Shown one piece after another: positions 47,105 through 61,200 of a DNA stretch of 64,000 nt. Under the pieces are notes generated by a model. That model made no database searches, was not told where the DNA came from, and saw only the letters and a program-made list of their open reading frames with translations. Position 1 is the first letter of the stretch. Every line of letters begins with the position of its first letter. Source of the DNA: Sipunculus nudus. Its lineage: Eukaryota; Annelida; Sipuncula; Golfingiida; Sipunculidae. The stretch covers positions 78,535,401-78,599,400 of the forward strand of contig CM049315.1 in assembly GCA_026874595.1 (NCBI GenBank). The letters run 5' to 3'. The translations under genes and the position numbers were made by a program.

Positions 47105-49843
47105 CTAAATTTGGAAGCAACTTTTCTCATTGGAATTTTGTTGATGCATAATTGGAGTGAATCTGTGTTTTCATGGACCATTAATTAACTGATCTGATCA
47201 ATTCAGACTGTTTTATATTCAGCAGGAAGATAGAGATCCACTGAACACAGCGTGAGGACTGATGCAGGGCCTCCAACATTCCTCCACAGGTTGCCAACCC
47301 AGCCCAGCAAGGCCAACTGCAGCCTGTTGTACAAAAGCAGGGGAGTTCAGCAGGTACTTACCCTTGACACATCTGGCCAACCTACACCTGGGCTCCATTA
47401 GCCTTCAATTCTCTCTCCAATTCCAGGCCTTCCAGTTCTGAAAGCAAATTTTATACTTTTTCTAGAACAACTTTTCTCATTGGAATTTTGCTGATGCATA
47501 ATTGGAGGGAATCTTGTGTTTTCATGGACCATTAATTAACTGATCTGATCAATTCAAACTGTTTTATATTCAACAGGAAGATAAAGATCCACTGACCACA
47601 GCGTGAGGACTGATGCAGGGCCTCAAACATTCCTCCACAGGTTGCCAGCCCAGCCCAGCAAGGCCAACTGCAGCCTGATGTACAAAACCGGCCGAGTTCA
47701 GCAGGTACATACCCATGACACATCTGGCCAACCTATACAAGGGCTCCATTATGGTGACCTCTATAACAGGATGAGTTGCAATCCTTATTCCACACAAGCT
47801 GGTATTTGTGAAAAAGGGTGATTTTTAGACCCAACATCTAGGCCTTCCATTTCTGAAACCAAATTTTGCTAATTTTAAACTAAATTTGGAAGCAACTTTT
47901 CTCATTGGAATTTTGTTGATGCATAATTGGAGTGAATCTGTGTTTTCATGGACCATTAATTAACTGATCTGATCAATTCAAACTGTTTTATATTCAGCAG
48001 GAAGATAGAGATCCACTGAACACAGCGTGAGGACTGATGCAGGGCCTCAAACATTCCTCCACAGGTTGCCAGCCCAGCCCAGCACGGCCAACTGCAGCCT
48101 GTTGTACAAAACCGTCCGAGTTCAGCAGGTACATACCCATGACACATCTGGCCAACCTACACCTGGGCTCCATTATGGTGACCTCCATGACAGGATGAAT
48201 TGCAATCCTTATTCCACACAAGCTGGTATTTGTGAAAAAGGGTGAATTTTAGACCCAACATCTAGGCCTTCCATTTCTGAAACCAAATTTTCTAATTTTA
48301 AACTAAATTTTGAAGCAACTTTTCTCATTAGAATTTTGTTGATGCATAATTGGAGTGAATCTGTGTTTTCATGGACCATTAATTAACTGATCTGATCAAT
48401 TCAGACTGTTTTATATTCAGCAGGAAGATAGAGATCCACTGAACACAGCGTGAGGACTGATGCAGGGCCTCCAACATTCCTCCACAGGTTGCCAGCCCAG
48501 CCCAGCAAGGCCCACTGCAGCCTGTTGTACAAAAGCAGGGGAGTTCAGCAGGTACTTACCCTTGACACATCTGGCCAACCTACACCTGGGCTCCATTAGC
48601 CTTCAATTCTCTCTCCAATTCCAGGCCTTTCAGTTCTGAAAGCAAATTTTAAACTTTTTCTAAAACAACTTTTCTCATTGGAATTTTGCTGAGGCATAAT
48701 TGAAGGGAATCTTGTGTTTTCATGGACCATTAATTAACTGATCTGATCAATTCAAACTGTTTTATATTCAACAGGAAGATAGAGATCCACTGACCACAGC
48801 GTGAGGACTGATGGAGGGCCTCCAACATTCCTCCACAGGTTGCCAGCCCAGCCCAGCAAGGCCAACTGCAGCCTGATGTACAAAACAGGCCGAGTTCAGC
48901 AGGTACATACCCATGACACATCTGGCCAACCTATACCTGGGCTCCATTATGGTGACCTCTATAACAGGATGAGTTGCAATCCTTATTCCACACAAGCTGG
49001 TATTTGTTAAAAAGGGTGATTTTTAGACCCAAAATCTAGGCCTTCCATTTCTGAAACCAAATTTTACTAATTTTAAACTTATTTTCTTGTAGCAACTTTT
49101 CTGATTGGAATTTTGTTAATGCATAATTGGAGTGAACCTGTGTTTTCATTTACCATTAATCAACTGATCTAATCAATTCAAACTGTTTTTTATATTCCAC
49201 AGGAAGATAGTGTTCCACTGACCACAGCGTGAGGACTGATGCAGGGCCTTCAACATTCCTCTACAGGTTGCCAGCCCAGCCCAGCCCAACAAGGCCAAGT
49301 GTAACAGCTGACTATGGGGCCAGGCATATACATATTTGTAAGGAAGTTCTTCTGATTCAGTTTAGCCTTCAATTCTCTCTCCAATTCCAGGCCTTTCAGT
49401 TCTGAAAGCAAATTTTAAACTTTTTCTTAAACAACTTTTCTCATTGGAATTTTGCTGAGGCATAATTGAAGGGAATCTTGTGTTTTCATGGACCATTAAT
49501 TAACTGATCTGATCAATTCAAACTGTTTTATATTCAACAGGAAGATAGAGATCCACTGACCACAGCGTGAGGACTGATGCAGGGCCTCCAACATTCCTCC
49601 ACAGGTTGCCAGCCCAGCCCAGCAAGGCCAACTGCAGCCTGATGTACAAAACAGGCCGAGTTCAGCAGGTACATACCCATGACACATCTGGCCAACCTAT
49701 ACCTGGGCTCCATTATGGTGACCTCTATAACAGGATGAGTTGCAATCCTTATTCCACACAAGCTGGTATTTGTGAAAAAGGGTGATTTTTAGACCCAACA
49801 TCTAGGCCTTCCATTTCTGAAACCAAATTTTGCTAATTTTAAA
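47105..49843 (+). repeat. Second copy of the 2,739-bp tandem unit
   Basis: The monomer starts are 47105 B, 47456 C, 47880 A2, 48303 B', 48654 D, 49078 E and 49420 D''. All spacings equal those of the preceding copy. The first B has an A1-like beginning (TTTGGAAGC, CTCATTGG) and TTGCCAACCC, so it looks like an A1/B fusion that lost one A-length unit. The C has AAGATAAAGATCC. Confidence 0.88.
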
Positions 49844-51042
49844 CTAAATTTGGAAGCAACTTTTCTCATTGGAATTTTGTTGATGCATAATTGGAGTGAA
49901 TCTGTGTTTTCATGGACCATTAATTAACTGATCTGATCAATTCAGACTGTTTTATATTCAGCAGGAAGATAGAGATCCACTGAACACAGCGTGAGGACTG
50001 ATGCAGGGCCTCCAACATTCCTCCACAGGTTGCCAACCCAGCCCAGCAAGGCCAACTGCAGCCTGATGTACAAAACAGGCCGAGTTCAGCAGGTACATAC
50101 CCATGACACATCTGGCCAACCTATACCTGGGCTCCATTATGGTGACCTCTATAACAGGATGAGTTGCAATCCTTATTCCACACAAGCTGGTATTTGTGAA
50201 AAAGGGTGATTTTTAGACCCAACATCTAGGCCTTCCATTTCTGAAACCAAATTTTGCTAATTTTAAACTAAATTTGGAAGCAACTTTTCTCATTGGAATT
50301 TTGTTGATGCATAATTGGAGTGAATCTGTGTTTTCATGGACCATTAATTAACTGATCTGATCAATTCAAACTGTTTTATATTCAGCAGGAAGATAGAGAT
50401 CCACTGAACACAGCGTGAGGACTGATGCAGGGCCTCAAACATTCCTCCACAGGTTGCCAGCCCAGCCCAGCAAGGCCAACTGCAGTCTGTTGTACAAAAC
50501 CGTCCGAGTTCAGCAGGTACATACCCATGACACATCTGGCCAACCTACACCTGGGCTCCATTATGGTGACCTCCATGACAGGATGAATTGCAATCCTTAT
50601 TCCACACAAGCTGGTATTTGTGAAAAAGGGTGAATTTTAGACCCAACATCTAGGCCTTCCATTTCTGAAACCAAATTTTGCTAATTTTAAACTAAATTTT
50701 GAAGCAACTTTTCTCATTAGAATTTTGTTGATGCATAATTGGAGTGAATCTGTGTTTTCATGGACCATTAATTAACTGATCTGATCAATTCAGACTGTTT
50801 TATATTCAGCAGGAAGATAGAGATCCACTGAACACAGCGTGAGGACTGATGCAGGGCCTCCAACATTCCTCCACAGGTTGCCAGCCCAGCCCAGCAAGGC
50901 CAACTGCAGCCTGTTGTACAAAAGCAGGGGAGTTCAGCAGGTACTTACCCTTGACACATCTGGCCAACCTACACCTGGGCTCCATTAGCCTTCAATTCTC
51001 TCTCCAATTCCAGGCCTTCCAGTTCTGAAAGCAAATTTTATA
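49844..51042 (+). repeat. Triple-mosaic monomer, then A and B
   Basis: The monomer starts are 49844, 50268 A and 50692 B. The monomer at 49844 opens exactly like the A1/B fusion at 47105, including TTGCCAACCC, and then changes to a D'' core and tail (AAACAGGCCGAG, CCTATACCTGGGC). It marks the start of a third repeat of the 2,739-bp unit that was cut short by another crossover. The A at 50268 mixes A1 (CAGTCTG) and A2 (GATCCACTG) variants. Confidence 0.83.
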
Positions 51043-54000
51043 CTTTTTCTAGAACAACTTTTCTCATTGGAATTTTGCTGATGCATAATTGGAGGGAATC
51101 TTGTGTTTTCATGGACCATTAATTAACTGATCTGATCAATTCAAACTGTTTTATATTCAACAGGAAGATAGAGATCCACTGACCACAGCGTGAGGACTGA
51201 TGCAGGGCCTCAAACATTCCTCCACAGGTTGCCAGCCCAGCCCAGCAAGGCCAACTGCAGCCTGTTGTAAAAAACCGGGGGAGTTCAGCAGGTACATACC
51301 CATGACACATCTGGCCAACCTACACCTGGGCTCCATTATCGTGACCTCCATGAAAGGATGAGTTGCAATCCTTAATTCACACAAGCTGGTATTTGTTAAA
51401 AAGGGTGATTTTTAGACCCAAAATCTAGGCCTTCCATTTCTGAAACCAAATTTTGCTAATTTTAAACTTATTTTCTTGTAGCAACTTTTCTGATTGGAAT
51501 TTTGTTAATGCATAATTGGAGTGAACCTGTGTTTTCATTTACCATTAATCAACTGATCTAATCAATTCAAACTGATTTTTATTTTCCACAGGAAGATAGT
51601 GTTCCACTGACCACAGCGTGAGGACTGATGCAGGGCCTTCAACATTCCTCCACAGGTTGCCAGCCCAGCCCAGCCTAACAAGGCCAAGTGTAACAGCTGA
51701 CTATGGGGCCAGGCATATACATATTTGTAAGGAAGTTCTTCTGATTCAGTTTAGCCTTCAATTCTCTCTCCAATTCCAGGCCTTCCAGTTCTGAAAGCAA
51801 ATTTTAAACTTTTTCTAGAACAACTTTTCTCATTGGAATTTTGCTGATGCATAATTGGAGTGAATCTGTGTTTTCATGGACCATTAATTAACTGATCTGA
51901 TCAATTCAAACTGTTTTATATTCAGCAGGAAGATAGAGATCCACTGAACACAGCGTGAGGACTGATGCAGGGCCTCAAACATTCCTCCACAGGTTGCCAG
52001 CCCAGCCCAGCAAGGCCAACTGCAGTCTGTTGTACAAAACCGTCCGAGTTCAGCAGGTACATACCCATGACACATCTGGCCAACCTAAACCTGGGCTCCA
52101 TTATGGTGACCTCCATGACAGGATGAATTGCAATCCTTATTCCACACAAGCTGGTATTTGTGAAAAAGGGTGAATTTTAGACCCAACATCTAGGCCTTCC
52201 ATTTCTGAAACCAAATTTTGCTAATTTTAAACTAAATTTGGAAGCAACTTTTCTCATTGGAATTTTGTTGATGCATAATTGGAGTGAATCTGTGTTTTCA
52301 TGGACCATTAATTAACTGATCTGATCAATTCAAACTGTTTTATATTCAGCAGGAAGATAGAGATCCACTGAACACAGCGTGAGGACTGATGCATGGCCTC
52401 AAACATTCCTCCACAGGTTGCCAGCCCAGCCCAGCAAGGCCAACTGCAGTCTGTTGTACAAAACCGTCCGAGTTCAGCAGGTACATACCCATGACACATC
52501 TGGCCAACCTACACCTGGGCTCCATTATCGTGACCTCCATGAAAGGATGAGTTGCAATCCTTAATTCACACAAGCTGGTATTTGTTAAAAAGGGTGATTT
52601 TTAGACCCAAAATCTAGGCCTTCCATTTCTGAAACCAAATTTTGCTAATTTTAAACTTATTTTCTTGTAGCAAATTTTCTGATTGGAATTTTGTTGATGC
52701 ATAATTGGAGTGAACCTGTGTTTTCATGGACCATAAATAAACATAAATAAACTATGGGGCCAGGCATATAAATAGTTGTAAGGAAGTTCTTCTGATTCAG
52801 TTTAGCCTTCAATTCTCTCTCCAATTCCAGGTCTCCAGTTCCAAAAACAAGTTTTTAACTTTTTCTAGAAGCAACTTTTCTCATTGGAATTTGCTGATGC
52901 ATAATCGGAGTGAATCTGTGTTTTCATTTACCATTAATCAACTGATCTAATCAATTCAAACTGTTTTTTATTTTCCACAGGAAGATAGTGTTCCACTGAC
53001 CACAGCGTGAGGACTGATGCAGGGCCTTCAACATTCCTCTACAGGTTGCCAGCCCAGCCCAGCCCAACAAGGCCAAGTGTAACAGCTGACTATGGGGCCA
53101 GGCATATACATATTTGTAAGGAAGTTCTTCTGATTCAGTTTAGCCTTCAATTCTCTCTCCAATTCCAGGCCTTACAGATCTGAAAACAAATTTTAAACTT
53201 TTTCTAGAACAACTTTTCTCATTGGAATTTTGCTGAGGCATAATTGAAGGGAATCTTGTGTTTTCATGGACCATTAATTAACTGCTCTGATCAATTCAAA
53301 CTGTTTTATATTCAACAGGAAGATAGAGATCCACTGACCACAGCGTGAGGACTGATGCAGGGCCTCCATCATTCCTCCACAGGTTGCCAGCCCAGCCCAG
53401 CAAGGCCAACTGCAGCCTGTTGTAAAAAACCGCGGGAGTTCAGCAGGTACATACCCATGACACATCTGGCCAACCTACACCTGGGCTCCATTATGGTGAC
53501 CTCCATGACAGGATGAATTGCAATCCTTATTCCACACAAGCTGGTATTTGTGAAAAAGGGTGAATTTTAGACCCAACATCTAGGCCTTCCATTTCTGAAA
53601 CCAAATTTTGCTAATTTTAAACTTATTTTCTTGTAGCAACTTTTCTGATTGGAATTTTGTTGATGCATAATTGGAGTGAACCTGTGTTTTCATGGACCAT
53701 AAATAAACTGATCTGATCAATTCAAACTGTTTTTATTTTCCACAGGAAGATAGAGATCCACTGACCACAGCGTGAGGACTGATGCAGGGCCTCCATCATT
53801 CATCCACAGGTTGCCAGCCCAGCCCAGCAAGGCCAACTGCAGCCTGTTGTACAAAAGCGGGGGAGTTCAGCAGGTACATACCCATGACACATCTCGCCAA
53901 TCTACACCTTGGATCCAATATGGTGATCTCCATGACAGGATGAGTTGCAATCCTTATTCCACACAAGCTGGTATTTGTGAAAAAGGGTGATTTTTTGACC

Positions 54001-55825
54001 CAAAATCACAGGGACCAGGCATATACATATTTGTAAGGAGTTTTTCTGATTCAGTTTATCTTGCTTATTTTAAACTTGTTCCACTGACCACAGCGTGAGG
54101 ACTGATGCAGGGCCTTCAACATTCCTCCACAGGTTGCCAGCCCAGCCCAGCCTAACAAGGCCAAGTGTAACAGCTGACTATGGGGCCAGGCATATACATA
54201 TTTGTAAGGAAGTTCTTCTGATTCAGTTTAGCCTTCAATTCTCTCTCCAATTCCAGGCCTTCCACTTCTGAAAGCAAATTTTAAACTTTTTCTAGAACAA
54301 CTTTTCTCATTGGAATTTTGCTGATGCATAATTGGAGGGAATCTTGTGTTTTCATGGACCAATAATTAACTGATCTGATCAATTCAAACTGTTTTATATT
54401 CAGCAGGAAGATAGAGATCCACTGAACACAGCGTGAGGACTGATGCAGGGCCTCCAACATTCCTCCACAGGTTGTCAGCCCAGCCCAGCAAGGCCAACTG
54501 CAGCCTGTTGTACAAAAGCAGGGGAGTTCAGCAGGTACTTACCCTTGACACATCTGGCCAACCTACACCTGGGCTCCATTAGCCTTCAATTCTCTCTCCA
54601 ATTCCAGGCCTTCCAGTTCTGAAAGCAAATTTTATACTTTTTCTAGAACCACTTTTCTCATTGGAATTTTGCTGATGCATAATTGGAGGGAATCTTGTGT
54701 TTTCATGGACCATAATTAACTGATCTGATCAATTCAAACTGTTTTATATTCAACAGGAAGATAGAGATCCACTGACCACAGCGTGAGGACTGATGCAGGG
54801 CCTCCAACATTCCTCCACAGGTTGCCAGCCCAGCCCAGCAAGGCCAACTGCAGCCTGTTGTAAAAAACCGGGGGAGTTCAGCAGGTACATACCCATGACA
54901 CATCTGGCCAACCTACACCTGGGCTCCATTATCGTGACCTCCATGAAAGGATGAGTTGCAATCCTTAATTCAGACAAGCTGGTATTTTTTAAAAAGGGTG
55001 ATTTTTAGACCCAAAATCTAGGCCTTCCATTTCTGAAACCAAATTTTGCTAATTTTAAACTTATTTTCTTGTAGCAACTTTTCTGATTGGAATTTTGTTG
55101 ATGCATAATTGGAGTGAACCTGTGTTTTCATTTACCATTAATCAACTGATCTAATCAATTCAAACTGTTTTTTATTTTCCACAGGAAGATAGTGTTCCAC
55201 TGACCACAGCGTGAGGACTGATGCAGGGCCTTCAACATTCCTCTACAGGTTGCCAGCCCAGCCCAGCCCAACAAGGCCAAGTGTAACAGCTGACTATGGG
55301 GCCAGGCATATACATATTTGTAAGGAAGTTCTTCTGATTCAGTTTAGCCTTCAATTCTCTCTCCAATTCCAGGCCTTACAGTTCTGAAAGCAAATTTTAA
55401 ACTTTTTCTAGAACAACTTTTCTCATTGGAATTTTGCTGAGGCATAATTGAAGGGAATCTTGTGTTTTCATGGACCATTAATTAACTGCTCTGATCAATT
55501 CAAACTGTTTTATATTCAACAGGAAGATAGAGATCCAATGACCACAGCGTGAGGACTGATGCAGGGCCTCCAACATTCCTCCACAGGTTGCCAGCCCAGC
55601 CCAGCAAGGCCAACTGCAGCCTGTTGTAAAAAACCGGGGGAGTTCAGCAGGTACATACCCATGACACATCTGGCCAACCTACACCTGGGCTCCATTATGG
55701 TGACCTCCATGACAGGATGAATTGCAATCCTTATTCCACACAAGCTGGTATTTGTGAAAAAGGGTGAATTTTAGACCCAACATCTAGGCCTTCCATTTCT
55801 GAAACCAAATTTTGCTAATTTTAAA
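51043..55825 (+). repeat. Irregular mosaic zone (13 monomers)
   Basis: The monomer starts are 51043 J', 51467 E-like, 51809 C-head/A, 52232 A/J' fusion, 52656 I, 52859 F'-head/E, 53198 J-like with A tail, 53622 long F (453 bp), 54075 G, 54286 B, 54637 J', 55060 E and 55402 J-like with A tail. Several combinations occur nowhere else in the window. Private variants include AACTGCTCTGATC (53198, 55402), CTTACAG (52859, 55060), CGCGGGAG (53198), TTGTCAGCC (54286) and TATTTTCCACAG (four copies). No higher-order order is recognisable here. Confidence 0.84.
53622..54074 (+). repeat. 453-bp F-type monomer with an undeleted E/I-like head
   Basis: This is the longest monomer in the window. Its head starts CTTATTTTCTTGTAGCAAC, as in E and I, and contains GGACCATAAATAAACTG followed by the normal ATCTGATCAATTC and TATTTTCCACAG. 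It therefore has the I-type CATAAATAAAC context in an intact monomer. The remainder is an F' core and tail with the usual F-G boundary. It may be close to the form from which type I arose by deletion, or it may be a later fusion of an E-like head to F'. Confidence 0.75.
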
Positions 55826-58209
55826 CTAAATTTGGAAGCAACTTTTCTCATTGGAATTTTGTTGATGCATAATTGGAGTGAATCTGTGTTTTCATGGACC
55901 ATTAATTAACTGATCTGATCAATTCAAACTGTTTTATATTCAACAGGAAGATAGAGATCCACTGACCACAGCGTGAGGACTGATGGAGGGCCTCAAACAT
56001 TCCTCCACAGGTTGCCAGCCCAGCCCAGCAAGGCCAACTGCAGCCTGATGTACAAAACAGGCCGAGTTCAGCAGGTACATACCCATGACACATCTGGCCA
56101 ACCTATACCTGGGCTCCATTATGGTGACCTCTATAACAGGATGAGTTGCAATCCTTATTCCACACAAGCTGGTATTTGTGAAAAAGGGTGATTTTTAGAC
56201 CCAACATCTAGGCCTTCCATTTCTGAAACCAAATTTTGCTAATTTTAAACTAAATTTGGAAGCAACTTTTCTCATTGGAATTTTGTTGATGCATAATTGG
56301 AGTGAATCTGTGTTTTCATGGACCATTAATTAACTGATCTGATCAATTCAAACTGTTTTATATTCAGCAGGAAGATAGAGATCTACTGAACACAGCGTGA
56401 GGACTGATGCAGGGCCTCAAACATTCCTCCACAGGTTGCCAGCCCAGCCCAGCAAGGCCAACTGCAGTCTGTTGTACAAAACCGTCCGAGTTCAGCAGGT
56501 ACATACCCATGACACATCTGGCCAACCTACACCTGGGCTCCATTATGGTGACCTCCATGACAGGATGAATTGCAATCCTTATTCCACACAAGCTGGTATT
56601 TGTGAAAAAGGGTGAATTTTAGACCCAACATCTAGGCCTTCCATTTCTGAAACCAAATTTTGCTAATTTTAAACTAAATTTGGAAGCAACTTTTCTCATT
56701 AGAATTTTGTTGATGCATAATTGGAGTGAATCTGTGTTTTCATGGACCATTAATTAACTGATCTGATCAATTCAGACTGTTTTATATTCAGCAGGAAGAT
56801 AGAGATCCACTGAACACAGCGTGAGGACTGATGCAGGGCCTCCAACATTCCTCCACAGGTTGCCAGCCCAGCCCAGCAAGGCCAACTGCAGCCTGTTGTA
56901 CAAAAGCAGGGGAGTTCAGCAGGTACTTACCCTTGACACATCTGGCCAACCTACACCTGGGCTCCATTAGCCTTCAATTCTCTCTCCAATTCCAGGCCTT
57001 CCAGTTCTGAAAGCAAATTTTATACTTTTTCTAGAACAACTTTTCTCATTGGAATTTTGCTGATGCATAATTGGAGGGAATCTTGTGTTTTCATGGACCA
57101 TTAATTAACTGATCTGATCAATTCAAACTGTTTTATATTCAACAGGAAGATAGAGATCCACTGACCACAGCGTGAGGACTGATGCAGGGCCTCAAACATT
57201 CCTCCACAGGTTGCCAGCCCAGCCCAGCAAGGCCAACTGCAGCCTGATGTACAAAACCGGCCGAGTTCAGCAGGTACATACCCATGACACATCTGGCCAA
57301 CCTATACAAGGGCTCCATTATGGTGACCTCTATAACAGGATGAGTTGCAATCCTTATTCCACACAAGCTGGTATTTGTGAAAAAGGGTGATTTTTAGACC
57401 CAACATCTAGGCCTTCCATTTCTGAAACCAAATTTTGCTAATTTTAAACTAAATTTGGAAGCAACTTTTCTCATTGGAATTTTGTTGATGCATAATTGGA
57501 GTGAATCTGTGTTTTCATGGACCATTAATTAACTGATCTGATCAATTCAAACTGTTTTATATTCAGCAGGAAGATAGAGATCCACTGAACACAGCGTGAG
57601 GACTGATGCAGGGCCTCAAACATTCCTCCACAGGTTGCCAGCCCAGCAAGGCCAACTGCAGCCTGTTGTACAAAACCGTCCGAGTTCAGCAGGTACTTAC
57701 CCATGACACATCTGGCCAACCTACACCTGGGCTCCATTATGGTGACCTCCATGACAGGATGAATTGCAATCCTTATTCCACACAAGCTGGTATTTGTGAA
57801 AAATAGTGAATTTTAGACCCAACATCTAGGCCTTCCATTTCTGAAACCAAATTTTACTAATTTTAAACTTATTTTCTTGTAGCAACTTTTCTGATTGGAA
57901 TTTTGTTAATGCATAATTGGAGTGAACCTGTGTTTTCATTTACCATTAATCAACTGATCTAATCAATTCAAACTGTTTTTTATATTCCACAGGAAGATAG
58001 TGTTCCACTGACCACAGCGTGAGGACTGATGCAGGGCCTTCAACATTCCTCTACAGGTTGCCAGCCCAGCCCAGCCCAACAAGGCCAAGTGTAACAGCTG
58101 ACTATGGGGCCAGGCATATACATATTTGTAAGGAAGTTCTTCTGATTCAGTTTAGCCTTCAATTCTCTCTCCAATTCCAGGCCTTTCAGTTCTGAAAGCA
58201 AATTTTAAA
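55826..58209 (+). repeat. D-A1-B-C-A3-E block
   Basis: The monomer starts are 55826 D with an A-type head, 56250 A1, 56674 B, 57025 C, 57449 A3 and 57868 E. The A3 at 57449 has private GTACTTACCCATG and GAAAAATAGTG, and its end resembles D (TTTTACTAATTTTAAAC), so it was joined to E by a crossover within the tail. Confidence 0.85.
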
Positions 58210-61200
58210 CTTTTTCTTAAACAACTTTTCTCATTGGAATTTTGCTGAGGCATAATTGAAGGGAATCTTGTGTTTTCATGGACCATTAATTAACTGATCT
58301 GATCAATTCAAACTGTTTTATATTCAACAGGAAGATAGAGATCCACTGACCACAGCGTGAGGACTGATGCAGGGCCTCCAACATTCCTCCACAGGTTGCC
58401 AGCCCAGCCCAGCAAGGCCAACTGCAGCCTGATGTACAAAACAGGCCGAGTTCAGCAGGTACATACCCATGACACATCTGGCCAACCTATACCTGGGCTC
58501 CATTATGGTGACCTCTATAACAGGATGAGTTGCAATCCTTATTCCACACAAGCTGGTATTTGTGAAAAAGGGTGATTTTTAGACCCAACATCTAGGCCTT
58601 CCATTTCTGAAACCAAATTTTGCTAATTTTAAACTAAATTTGGAAGCAACTTTTCTCATTGGAATTTTGTTGATGCATAATTGGAGTGAATCTGTGTTTT
58701 CATGGACCATTAATTAACTGATCTGATCAATTCAAACTGTTTTATATTCAGCAGGAAGATAGAGATCTACTGAACACAGCGTGAGGACTGATGCAGGGCC
58801 TCAAACATTCCTCCACAGGTTGCCAGCCCAGCCCAGCAAGGCCAACTGCAGTCTGTTGTACAAAACCGTCCGAGTTCAGCAGGTACATACCCATGACACA
58901 TCTGGCCAACCTACACCTGGGCTCCATTATGGTGACCTCCATGACAGGATGAATTGCAATCCTTATTCCACACAAGCTGGTATTTGTGAAAAAGGGTGAA
59001 TTTTAGACCCAACATCTAGGCCTTCCATTTCTGAAACCAAATTTTGCTAATTTTAAACTAAATTTGGAAGCAACTTTTCTCATTAGAATTTTGTTGATGC
59101 ATAATTGGAGTGAATCTGTGTTTTCATGGACCATTAATTAACTGATCTGATCAATTCAGACTGTTTTATATTCAGCAGGAAGATAGAGATCCACTGAACA
59201 CAGCGTGAGGACTGATGCAGGGCCTCCAACATTCCTCCACAGGTTGCCAGCCCAGCCCAGCAAGGCCAACTGCAGCCTGTTGTACAAAAGCAGGGGAGTT
59301 CAGCAGGTACTTACCCTTGACACATCTGGCCAACCTACACCTGGGCTCCATTAGCCTTCAATTCTCTCTCCAATTCCAGGCCTTCCAGTTCTGAAAGCAA
59401 ATTTTATACTTTTTCTAGAACAACTTTTCTCATTGGAATTTTGCTGATGCATAATTGGAGGGAATCTTGTGTTTTCATGGACCATTAATTAACTGATCTG
59501 ATCAATTCAAACTGTTTTATATTCAACAGGAAGATAGAGATCCACTGACCACAGCGTGAGGACTGATGGAGGGCCTCCAACATTCCTCCACAGGTTGCCA
59601 GCCCAGCCCAGCAAGGCCAACTGCAGCCTGATGTACAAAACAGGCCGAGTTCAGCAGGTACATACCCATGACACATCTGGCCAACCTATACCTGGGCTCC
59701 ATTATGGTGACCTCTATAACAGGATGAGTTGCAATCCTTATTCCACACAAGCTGGTATTTGTGAAAAAGGGTGATTTTTAGACCCAACATCTAGGCCTTC
59801 CATTTCTGAAACCAAATTTTGCTAATTTTAAACTAAATTTGGAAGCAACTTTTCTCATTGGAATTTTGTTGATGCATAATTGGAGTGAATCTGTGTTTTC
59901 ATGGACCATTAATTAACTGATCTGATCAATTCAAACTGTTTTATATTCAGCAGGAAGATAGAGATCTACTGAACACAGCGTGAGGACTGATGCAGGGCCT
60001 CAAACATTCCTCCACAGGTTGCCAGCCCAGCCCAGCAAGGCCAACTGCAGTCTGTTGTACAAAACCGTCCGAGTTCAGCAGGTACATACCCATGACACAT
60101 CTGGCCAACCTACACCTGGGCTCCATTATGGTGACCTCCATGACAGGATGAATTGCAATCCTTATTCCACACAAGCTGGTATTTGTGAAAAAGGGTGAAT
60201 TTTAGACCCAACATCTAGGCCTTCCATTTCTGAAACCAAATTTTGCTAATTTTAAACTAAATTTGGAAGCAACTTTTCTCATTAGAATTTTGTTGATGCA
60301 TAATTGGAGTGAATCTGTGTTTTCATGGACCATTAATTAACTGATCTGATCAATTCAGACTGTTTTATATTCAGCAGGAAGATAGAGATCCACTGAACAC
60401 AGCGTGAGGACTGATGCAGGGCCTCCAACATTCCTCCACAGGTTGCCAGCCCAGCCCAGCAAGGCCAACTGCAGCCTGTTGTACAAAAGCAGGGGAGTTC
60501 AGCAGGTACTTACCCTTGACACATCTGGCCAACCTACACCTGGGCTCCATTAGCCTTCAATTCTCTCTCCAATTCCAGGCCTTCCAGTTCTGAAAGCAAA
60601 TTTTATACTTTTTCTAGAACAACTTTTCTCATTGGAATTTTGCTGATGCATAATTGGAGGGAATCTTGTGTTTTCATGGACCATTAATTAACTGATCTGA
60701 TCAATTCAAACTGTTTTATATTCAACAGGAAGATAGAGATCCACTGACCACAGCGTGAGGACTGATGCAGGGCCTCAAACATTCCTCCACAGGTTGCCAG
60801 CCCAGCCCAGCAAGGCCAACTGCAGCCTGTTGTAAAAAACCGGGGGAGTTCAGCAGGTACATACCCATGACACATCTGGCCAACCTACACCTGGGCTCCA
60901 TTATCGTGACCTCCATGAAAGGATGAGTTGCAATCCTTAATTCACACAAGCTGGTATTTGTTAAAAAGGGTGATTTTTAGACCCAAAATCTAGGCCTTCC
61001 ATTTCTGAAACCAAATTTTGCTAATTTTAAACTTATTTTCTTGTAGCAACTTTTCTGATTGGAATTTTGTTAATGCATAATTGGAGTGAACCTGTGTTTT
61101 CATTTACCATTAATCAGCTGATCTAATCAATTCAAACTGTTTTTTATATTCCACAGGAAGATAGTGTTCCACTGACCACAGCGTGAGGACTGATGCAGGG

